Made by a program: the position numbers and the translations under genes. A stretch of 41,982 bases of DNA from IMG/VR virus record IMGVR_UViG_3300031699_000003, positions 1 to 41,982 of that record. One strand, 5' to 3'. The stretch comes from a virus. Below the pieces are notes generated by a model that saw nothing but the letters and a program-made list of their open reading frames with translations, was not told where the DNA came from and made no database searches. Shown piece by piece: positions 37,447-41,982 of the stretch (positions are counted from its first letter, which is position 1; the number at the start of each line of letters is the position of its first letter).

Positions 37447-37563
37447 ATGGTTCAATTGTCGGCCCTGGATAATCGCGGTGATGGCCACGTCAAGGTCCAA
37501 CGGTGGAGGTCCGGTTCGACTCCGGTAGGGGCCGCCAACTGCACCATTTATCACACGTTGTGG
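37434..37563 (+). other. attC-like site n (130 bp) enclosing a tRNA-like sequence
   Basis: The left core GGTTAAC (37434-37440) and right core GTTGTGG (37557-37563) flank ATAAATGGT / ACCATTTAT arms. The left core corresponds to its cassette start ATTAACC at 37161 (TTAACC matches). The terminal loop holds a 77-nt tRNA-like sequence in place of a zinc-ribbon coding loop. Confidence 0.8.
37461..37537 (+). tRNA. tRNA-like sequence inside attC-like site n, possibly degenerate
   Basis: The 3' half is convincing. A GGTTCGACTCC T-arm with four stem pairs is followed by an acceptor strand AGGGGCC, a discriminator G and an encoded CCA. The 5' end GGCCCTG pairs with the acceptor strand at six of seven positions, including one wobble. 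A 4-bp stem GGCC/GGTC with loop ACGTCAA would give anticodon GTC (Asp), but the base before the anticodon is C rather than the usual T. The D-arm is short and poorly formed and the variable region is long, so this may be a decayed or non-canonical tRNA. Folding with tRNAscan-SE or Infernal would decide. Confidence 0.4.
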
Positions 37564-37596
37564 CACATGCCGCCTAATATGAAAGGAGTTAGCGCT

Positions 37597-37923
37597 ATGG
37601 AAAATACACAACTTATGGCTGAATATAAAAAGCACATGATGATATGTAAGAGACCTGTATTGCCAACGTCTGAATTTACATATCATACCACACATTATGT
37701 TCTTTGGTTAGAAAAGGAAGTGGAAAAGGCTCGCGCAAACTCCAAACATAAGAACGGCGGCACGGAAGCGGCAAGTGGGGCAGAGCAGCCACAACAACCG
37801 CAGGGCGAAATTTTTGAATCTCTTGACAGGCTAGAATATTGTTCTCCAAAATCAGAGCCGTGGATTGCTGAAAATGCAAAATTTTTACGAAGCGAGATTA
37901 AAAAACTATCGCCCGTGCGGTAA
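37597..37923 (+). CDS. Cassette protein with acidic/Glu-Pro tail (108 aa)
   Basis: I choose ATG 37597 behind AAAGGAG; the longer frame from 37447 would read through the tRNA-like sequence. Residues 1-45 are helical (MENTQLMAEYKKHMMICKRP, LWLEKEVEKARANSKH). A Gly/Gln/Pro-rich linker (GAEQPQQPQGE) follows, and residues 75-108 are a separate helical unit encoded by site o. Function unknown. Confidence 0.6.
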   Translation: MENTQLMAEYKKHMMICKRPVLPTSEFTYHTTHYVLWLEKEVEKARANSKHKNGGTEAASGAEQPQQPQGEIFESLDRLEYCSPKSEPWIAENAKFLRSEIKKLSPVR

Positions 37924-37932
37924 ACGTTGTCC
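37789..37932 (+). other. attC-like site o (144 bp), last site of array 2
   Basis: The left core CCACAAC (37789-37795) and right core GTTGTCC (37926-37932) flank arms ACCGCAGGGCGA and TCGCCCGTGCGGT. The left core with flank GCCACAAC is the exact reverse complement of the cassette start GTTGTGGC at 37557. The loop encodes the C-terminal 40 or so residues of the gene at 37597. Confidence 0.85.
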
Positions 37933-37959
37933 ACCATAAAACAAAAAAAGGGAAACCAA

Positions 37960-38412
37960 ATGAATGAAAAATTGAGTGAATCTATTGGTAGACTGCAAAA
38001 AATGATTGACGAGATGGAAAAATGGGATGATGAGGTCTGCGACTTTGAAAATTATATTCAAAAAGAATGTGATAATTTAGACGCAAGATTAATGGTGGCC
38101 CCTGACGGAATAACGGTTTTTGTGTGTCCAACACAATTAAAAGAATTAAATCCTTTATTTTCTTTTATTCGTGAAATCGGCTACCGCCTTGAGAAAAAAC
38201 CAACCGATCTTGGAGAGTCACGCGTGAGGATATGGAATTTTATTTTTGATAACCTTGCCCCTGTTTCAGTCTTCGCCCACTTATCCCAAAATGCAGGTAA
38301 AAGCGGCGAGGCTTGCCGGTTCGTGCAAATTGGCGTTGAGGAAAAACCCGTATACAAGGTAATATGTGGCAGTTTTAAAGATGAAGTAGAGGGGGATTTG
38401 TCCAATGCCTAA
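37960..38412 (+). CDS. Hypothetical early protein (150 aa)
   Basis: Starts at ATG 37960 (GGGAAACC upstream), just after the last core of array 2. A helical N-terminus (LSESIGRLQKMIDEMEKWDD) precedes a mixed alpha-beta domain with APDGITVFVCPTQLKELNPL. It overlaps the following gene by 8 bp. No family recognised; it may be the last cassette gene, since it starts in the standard distance from the core, but it is not followed by an attC-like site. Confidence 0.55.
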   Translation: MNEKLSESIGRLQKMIDEMEKWDDEVCDFENYIQKECDNLDARLMVAPDGITVFVCPTQLKELNPLFSFIREIGYRLEKKPTDLGESRVRIWNFIFDNLAPVSVFAHLSQNAGKSGEACRFVQIGVEEKPVYKVICGSFKDEVEGDLSNA

Positions 38413-38614
38413 AACATCATTCAGTAACGAAATTGAAATGACCATTGAACTCATAGATAATACTATGGATGACTATGAAAAGGAACATATTGGATGGTTT
38501 TCAGTTTTCTCCGATTTCGTGCCAGAAGAAACCACAATCCGCTTTGCAAAATATATGGCCCTGTCCCAAATTCGAGACGCAATGGTGCAACTTTTAAGAG
38601 AGGAACCAAAATGA
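38405..38614 (+). CDS. Small hypothetical early protein (69 aa)
   Basis: ATG 38405, ATGA-like overlaps at both ends. Helical, acidic (IELIDNTMDDYEKEHIGWFS), with an aromatic centre. No motif. Confidence 0.55.
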   Translation: MPKTSFSNEIEMTIELIDNTMDDYEKEHIGWFSVFSDFVPEETTIRFAKYMALSQIRDAMVQLLREEPK

Positions 38615-38979
38615 CAAAAGGAGAAATAAAAAAACTTGAGCGGGATATTGAGCTTCTGGCAGCATCAATACTGCATTGGGAGGACAATAAAGACCGCTTG
38701 AGAAATGTTGACCGTGACAGGGAAATTGAGATCGGCGCTGATGCGTGCGCTCTTTGCGAGGAATATCTGCTTGGTCAATTATCCTGTTATAAGTGTCCAA
38801 TCCGAAAAGAAACAAAAGCTACGGGCTGCAAAAACACACCATACCAATCAATCGTGTATTCACTCGAAAAAGATTCGTGCTATCCGATCAACTTCGCTCT
38901 CACCGACAAACTAATCGATCAGGAAATAAAGTTTCTGACTGATCTCCGCAACAAACTAAGGAATAGGCTGAAATCGTGA
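38611..38979 (+). CDS. CxxC hypothetical protein with helical ends (122 aa)
   Basis: ATG 38611 is inside the previous stop (ATGA); the longer frame from 38494 is rejected. The N-terminal coiled coil (IKKLERDIELLAASILHWED) and C-terminal helix (IDQEIKFLTDLRNKLRNRLK) surround a Cys-rich centre (CALCEEYLLGQLSCYKCPIR, then TGCKNTPYQ). It resembles small phage proteins with a zinc-linked core; function unknown. Confidence 0.6.
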   Translation: MTKGEIKKLERDIELLAASILHWEDNKDRLRNVDRDREIEIGADACALCEEYLLGQLSCYKCPIRKETKATGCKNTPYQSIVYSLEKDSCYPINFALTDKLIDQEIKFLTDLRNKLRNRLKS

Positions 38980-39125
38980 AACCCTGCCCGCAGATTAAAA
39001 AGTGTTTGGAAATTTCTGCATCATACCCGGAAGGAAGGGAAAAGCGGAAAATTTTGGAACACCTGAAATCGTGCAACCTGGAGCGGTACAGAAGGTGCAT
39101 GGCAAAGTCAAAAAAAAACATTTGA
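38976..39125 (+). CDS. Small Cys-rich protein, GTG start (49 aa)
   Basis: GTG 38976 overlaps the previous stop (GTGA). Four cysteines (PCPQIKKCLE, LKSCNLERYRRC) form a probable zinc knuckle, followed by a basic end. TGA at 39123-39125. Too short for routine calls but supported by coupling and composition. Confidence 0.5.
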   Translation: MKPCPQIKKCLEISASYPEGREKRKILEHLKSCNLERYRRCMAKSKKNI

Positions 39126-39140
39126 CACGGAAGGAGAATA

Positions 39141-39203
39141 ATGTATTTTATGTGGTATGAAAATCCAGGCTATGAAATCCAGGCTATTCCTAGAAGTAAA
39201 TAA
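39141..39203 (+). CDS. Very small ORF (20 aa) with internal tandem repeat
   Basis: ATG 39141 has GGAAGGAG upstream. The DNA repeats GAAATCCAGGCTAT-type units twice. The peptide MYFMWYENPGYEIQAIPRSK may be expressed, but it could also be a leader or a chance frame. Confidence 0.3.
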   Translation: MYFMWYENPGYEIQAIPRSK

Positions 39204-39220
39204 AGTTTTGTAAAAAGCCA

Positions 39221-39294
39221 GATCGTGCCCTGTGTTCGATCCATAGCCCTGTTCAACCCCATTTTCCATTAGCCTGGTATGGGGTTACAGGGCT
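39221..39294 (+). other. Two nested hairpins upstream of the replication gene
   Basis: GATCG (39221-39225) pairs with CGATC (39237-39241). Immediately after, AGCCCTGTTCAACCCCAT pairs with ATGGGGTTACAGGGCT (15 pairs with a short internal loop) around a 16-nt loop. It lies in the 112-bp gap before the initiator-like gene. It could be an origin-type structure, a terminator or an RNA structure; there is a TTTT after the second stem. Confidence 0.5.
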
Positions 39295-39315
39295 GGCATT
39301 TTAAATAGGTAAAAA

Positions 39316-39972
39316 ATGCCCGTCAAAACATGGTTTCAACATGATATGAATTGTCGGAAAAAAGACGGATTATCTGAATTAATAGCCCATGGGGGAATGG
39401 AAGATTACGGCCGGTTTTGGGTCCTTCAAGAGCTTTATATGGAAAGTACAATCCATAAAGATGAACCGGTTAACAAATTCATGACTACAGAGCATATTTT
39501 ATGCCGGGAACTTCACCTTAAACCGAAAACATTGCGGGTTTATCTTGAGTTGATTTCCAAAACGTGTTCGGTTCATTCCGAGTTCATTTCTACTTCATTC
39601 GGAAAACAAACCCATAATAAAGTAATAATCACCCTGCCTAACATATTGATTTATATGGGAAAGCGTTTCCGAAAAAACGGACATTCAGAGATAAAAGTAA
39701 AAGGAAAAGGAAATAAAAAGGGAAAAGGAAAAGGAGAAAGCAAACCGGCCCCTAAATTTATTCCCCCGACCTTAGAAGAATTCAAGGCCTATTGTAAGGA
39801 AAAGGGATACTCTGGAATAGCGGAAAAGGCTTTTGAATATTACGATACAGCAGATTGGAAGGACAGCAAAGGAAATCAGGTCAAGAACTGGAAACAGAAA
39901 TTAATATCCGTATGGTTTAAGGAGGATAACCGGGAGGGACAATTTCAGCCTTCACTCCCGTTTTTGGATTAA
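39316..39972 (+). CDS. Replication initiator/helicase-loader-like protein (218 aa)
   Basis: The N-terminal 115 residues (WFQHDMNCRKKDGLSELIAH, then GRFWVLQELYMES) look like the winged-helix N-terminus of phage replisome organisers (DUF4373/DnaD-like). A Lys/Gly linker (KGKGNKKGKGKGESK) follows. The C-terminus PPTLEEFKAYCKEKGYSG, then FEYYDTADWKDSKGNQVKNW matches the tail motif common in phage replication proteins. It precedes the helicase gene by 1 bp. Confidence 0.7.
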   Translation: MPVKTWFQHDMNCRKKDGLSELIAHGGMEDYGRFWVLQELYMESTIHKDEPVNKFMTTEHILCRELHLKPKTLRVYLELISKTCSVHSEFISTSFGKQTHNKVIITLPNILIYMGKRFRKNGHSEIKVKGKGNKKGKGKGESKPAPKFIPPTLEEFKAYCKEKGYSGIAEKAFEYYDTADWKDSKGNQVKNWKQKLISVWFKEDNREGQFQPSLPFLD

Positions 39973-39973
39973 T

Positions 39974-41218
39974 ATGGAATTACCGATTACATATCACAAC
40001 AAAGAAGCAGAGCAGACCGTCATCGCGACCCTATTGGCAGATGAGGAAGGTCAACATATTTGGATGCCTGAACTTGGGGAGAGGTTTTTCTTCGATGGAT
40101 TTGCTAGGAAAGTCTTTTTATCCATGGCTACGATCTATGAGAAAAAGAAATCGGTTTCAATTCCAGACCTGTCCACATATTTGAATCATGATGAGACCGT
40201 TGATTTGATTGGAATGGTTGAAAAAACCTCTTATTCAAAAATCGGCCGGTTGTTTGAAACCCTGGATCGATGCATGCGGGTACGGGAAAGCGCAAAGATC
40301 ATCCATAAACATTTCTCAAATCCGAACGAACTGGATATTCAGGAGGTATCGGAAAAACTTTTATCTCTGGGAATAGGGGATAATCAATTCGAAGAATATT
40401 CCATGCGGGATTTGGCCGATCGGAAGCATAAAGATTGGGAGAAAAACGAAAACCCTCGTCGCACTTTTCATCTTGGTATACCGCTCGTTGACGATTATGT
40501 CCGATTGAAGGAAGGGAATACGGTCGTTATTGTGGCCCCTCCGAAGGTCGGCAAGACCTGGATGGAATGTGCGATCGCATCCTTTTTATCGAGTGGTGAT
40601 AAGGTTTATTATGTATCGGCTGAGATGCACCCGGAGGATTTATATACCAGGATTGCCAGTAATATATCCCAAAAAGACCTCTCCGATCTTGATTACATGC
40701 AGAAACCTCCTCTCAGTTTATACAATCACTACAGCATGAATATTCATGAAATAGTGAATCGACAACTCAGAATTTTAAATGCGAGAGGGATCAATGCCGG
40801 TCAGTTGAAAGCGAGGATACAGTCTGCAGTGAACCGGGGATACAGAATCGTGATTATCGATTATCTTCAACGAATCGGTGGTGTGTCGAAAGATGATTAT
40901 CGGATGGGTATGGCTACTCTCAGCCGGGAGCTTGCCAATCTTTTCGCTCGACATAATATCCTGGGGATCGTGGCTACTCAGGCGAATGAGCCTGGAGATA
41001 ATAAAATGACACGGGCATCTGATGTAAAAGAAACGAAGGCCCCGAAGGAAGATGCGGATGTTCTTTTGACCCTGACGAATACAACCTTTTTCAAGGGAGA
41101 GGGATTTTATTCGAAGGGAGACCCGTACAAACTAGCGATTGAGATTATTCAACGGAATGGATATTGTGGAACAGTTCGCCTGGAATTTGATCCGAAGACA
41201 GGAACCTATACCGGATAA
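39974..41218 (+). CDS. DnaB-like replicative helicase (414 aa)
   Basis: The N-terminal domain (EAEQTVIATLLADEEGQHIW) is DnaB-like. Walker A is APPKVGKT at residues 188-195 and Walker B is RIVIIDYLQ at 291-299. VSAEMHPEDLYTRI and ATQANEP complete the RecA-fold pattern. It unwinds the replication fork. It is followed by a 46-aa gene and then cassette array 1. Confidence 0.8.
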   Translation: MELPITYHNKEAEQTVIATLLADEEGQHIWMPELGERFFFDGFARKVFLSMATIYEKKKSVSIPDLSTYLNHDETVDLIGMVEKTSYSKIGRLFETLDRCMRVRESAKIIHKHFSNPNELDIQEVSEKLLSLGIGDNQFEEYSMRDLADRKHKDWEKNENPRRTFHLGIPLVDDYVRLKEGNTVVIVAPPKVGKTWMECAIASFLSSGDKVYYVSAEMHPEDLYTRIASNISQKDLSDLDYMQKPPLSLYNHYSMNIHEIVNRQLRILNARGINAGQLKARIQSAVNRGYRIVIIDYLQRIGGVSKDDYRMGMATLSRELANLFARHNILGIVATQANEPGDNKMTRASDVKETKAPKEDADVLLTLTNTTFFKGEGFYSKGDPYKLAIEIIQRNGYCGTVRLEFDPKTGTYTG

Positions 41219-41227
41219 GGAGTGATT

Positions 41228-41368
41228 ATGACCCGGCTTGAATTGGTCCGAAGAACGAAGGAAATTCTCTGGCAGTTTGCAAGAGGGATCATCACTGTAT
41301 ATGAAAAGCGCAGGCAGTTGAAGTTATTAATCGGGGAATGGAATGGGCAAACCCAGTTGAAAATTTAG
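41228..41368 (+). CDS. Small basic protein after the helicase (46 aa)
   Basis: ATG 41228 follows AAGGAGTG. Helical and basic (ELVRRTKEILWQFARGIITV, then YEKRRQLKLLIGEWNG). TAG at 41366-41368, 30 bp before the first cassette core. Function unknown. Confidence 0.55.
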   Translation: MTRLELVRRTKEILWQFARGIITVYEKRRQLKLLIGEWNGQTQLKI

Positions 41369-41436
41369 ACAGAATGTAAAAGGTGCATAATACGTCTAGT
41401 TATTTTCAATGTGAATTATCTATAGGAGACGGCACT

Positions 41437-41703
41437 ATGGGATATGAGGGATATGCGGATGAAAGGGTTAGATGTGATGTGTGTGGAAAATTTATCGCAT
41501 CATCTGAATATAAGCAAGGACTTGCTTGGGACGATATGCACTTTCCCAATAAAAGTTACCATCTCAAATGCAAGCCCGTGCCGTTAAGAAATAGGAACAT
41601 TCACACAGCGAAGCGTAGCAAGGGGCATAGCACAAATAACAACCGTATGAGTGCCATGCGAAGCGCACAGCATCATACTTTCCCGTTGGTGTCGCTTCGC
41701 TAA
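41437..41703 (+). CDS. Zinc-knuckle cassette protein read through its attC-like site (88 aa)
   Basis: I start at ATG 41437 (AGGAGACGGC upstream) rather than 41383, which lies before the cassette boundary. RCDVCGKFIASSEYKQG, then SYHLKCK gives a CxxC pair with a partner Cys. The last 40 residues (TAKRSKGHSTNNNRMSAMRS) are read through site a and its flank and are probably not selected. First cassette of array 1. Confidence 0.65.
   Translation: MGYEGYADERVRCDVCGKFIASSEYKQGLAWDDMHFPNKSYHLKCKPVPLRNRNIHTAKRSKGHSTNNNRMSAMRSAQHHTFPLVSLR
41634..41691 (+). other. attC-like site a (58 bp)
   Basis: The left core AAATAAC (41634-41640) and right core GTTGGTG (41685-41691) flank an imperfect stem. The left arm CCGTATGAGTGCCATGCG pairs with the right arm CGCACAGCATCATAC with unpaired bases, as in folded attC. 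The left core is the reverse complement of the start of its own cassette at 41399 (GTTATTT, 7 of 7). The 35 bp upstream of the left core is nearly identical to that upstream of site d. Confidence 0.8.
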
Positions 41704-41732
41704 AGCCCACCTATTTATAAAAGGAGCGCAGA

Positions 41733-41982
41733 ATGAAATTTATAAAAGTAAAGCCTTGGCGGTCTGGTCTTGACGGTGAAATGGTGAGGGTGGAAGTGGA
41801 TTTAACGCAAAGCGAATTTTTGGAGTTAAATATTGCACTCAAAGAATTGCGGAACGGTGGGCCTTCCACCAACAAAGCGAATGGTGGCTCCGAAGCGGAG
41901 GCCCAAATTTGCCCTTATTGCAGTGGCGATCCTGTAATTGAATATTACGATAATAAATGGAAATGCTTTTATTGCAATGGTA
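41733..41982 (+). CDS. Zinc-ribbon cassette protein, 5' part (continues at 2-130)
   Basis: ATG 41733 follows AAAGGAGCGC. The first 45 residues (KVKPWRSGLDGEMVRVEVDL, then TQSEFLELNIALKELRNGG) resemble an alpha-beta domain. After a STNKANGGSEAEAQ linker comes the CPYC...CFYC ribbon. The frame continues across the contig junction to TAA at 128-130, about 91 residues in all. The 3' half is encoded by attC-like site b. Confidence 0.7.
   Translation, partial: MKFIKVKPWRSGLDGEMVRVEVDLTQSEFLELNIALKELRNGGPSTNKANGGSEAEAQICPYCSGDPVIEYYDNKWKCFYCNG
41867..41982 (+). other. attC-like site b, left part (completed at 1-140)
   Basis: The left core CACCAAC (41867-41873) begins a long site whose right core GTTGTCG lies at 134-140 after the contig junction, giving about 149 bp in circular reading. 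Stem arms are CGAATGGTG and CACCATTCG. The stretch between the arms codes for a zinc ribbon in the overlapping gene. The left core matches the start of its own cassette at 41685 (GTTGGTG, 7 of 7). From AGCGAATGG onward the site is identical to site h for 127 bases. Confidence 0.75.

Larger units (their letters stand above)
36109..37932 (+). mobile_element. Integron-type cassette array 2
   Basis: Five consecutive cassettes lie between the recT gene and the small-gene block before the replication initiator. Cassette starts (right cores) are at 36109, 36439, 36804, 37161 and 37557; the array ends with the core at 37926. Cassette starts match the reverse complement of their own left cores, for example GTTGTGGGA with TCCCACAAC (9 of 9) and GTTCTGTG with CACAGAAC (8 of 8). 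One core at 37161 reads ATTAACC, with A for the usual G. The array carries four CxxC or small hypothetical genes, a Lar-like GTG-start gene and a tRNA-like element inside one site. Confidence 0.82.
41399..41982 (+). mobile_element. Integron-type cassette array 1, first part (continues at window start)
   Basis: This is the beginning of an array that continues through the contig junction to 3159. It opens with a half-core, GTTATTTTC, at 41399 just after the small gene that follows the helicase. It then holds two cassettes, each a small CxxC gene followed by an attC-like hairpin (41634-41691, and 41867 running into 140). Genes and sites all face the direction of early transcription. No tyrosine recombinase of the IntI type is encoded anywhere in the window, so this resembles a cluster of attC sites lacking an integrase. 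Identification rests on site architecture and on agreement between each cassette start and its own left core. Confidence 0.8.

Noticed and set aside
37447-37596. N-terminal extension of the 37597 gene through the tRNA-like sequence
   Set aside because: The ATG at 37597 has AAAGGAG at the right distance; the extension would translate the right arm and core of site n.
1-41982. CRISPR array
   Set aside because: No run of identical short repeats with regular unique spacers is present; attC-like arms differ between sites.
1-41982. Integron integrase or phage integrase
   Set aside because: No frame shows the tyrosine recombinase R..H-x-x-R..Y box or a serine recombinase N-terminus. Absence is limited to this window.

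Overview
The window is the genome, or nearly all of it, of a tailed phage with a short tail (podovirus type). The first 107 bases are identical to the last 107 (41876-41982), so the contig either closes into a circle of about 41,875 bp or was broken by the assembler at a repeat; a third copy lies at 2749-2855. The host is not identified. It is probably a Gram-negative with an outer membrane: there is a Pal/OmpA-type protein, a short lipoprotein-like protein, an O-antigen-ligase-like membrane protein and several late proteins with Sec signal peptides. No integrase, CI-like repressor or partition gene is visible, so nothing shows lysogeny.

Layout. A divergent promoter region lies at about 32680-32830. 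Leftward (minus strand, 32675 to 7366) runs the late cluster: small proteins, TerS, an O-antigen-ligase-like protein, small Zn-ribbon and membrane proteins, TerL, portal, scaffold candidate, major capsid protein, two head-tail/tail-tube proteins, secreted fibre-like proteins, a block of coiled-coil and Ala-rich candidate ejection proteins, then a lysis-like group (L,D-transpeptidase-like enzyme, membrane protein, Pal-like protein, small membrane proteins) and a beta-solenoid fibre. Rightward (plus strand, 32836 to the end, then 1 to 7372) runs the early cluster: small Zn-ribbon proteins, a RecE-like nuclease, RecT, small genes, a replication-initiator-like protein, a DnaB-like helicase, HNH proteins, a DUF551 protein, a DUF4406-like protein and a MazZ/DUF5664-type nucleotide hydrolase. 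The two clusters converge with a 7 bp overlap at 7366-7372. No gene-free stretch exceeds 300 bases.

The outstanding feature is two arrays of integron-type gene cassettes inside the early cluster, with no integron integrase in the window. Array 1 runs from 41399 across the contig junction to 3159 (nine attC-like sites). Array 2 is 36109-37932 (five sites). All cassettes point the same way as early transcription. Each site has a left half-core ending in AAC, a long imperfect stem and a right half-core starting with GTT. For 12 of 14 cassettes, the first bases after the GTT of the preceding site are the reverse complement of the cassette's own left core, as expected if each cassette was once a circle. 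Most cassettes carry one or two small genes, many with CxxC zinc knuckles. They include a Lar-type restriction-alleviation protein and a PAPS-reductase-like PP-loop enzyme. Several long attC sites contain coding sequence for a C-terminal zinc ribbon between their stem arms, and one contains a tRNA-like sequence. The simplest reading is that host integron integrases delivered these cassettes into the phage in trans, and that they are expressed from the phage early operon.
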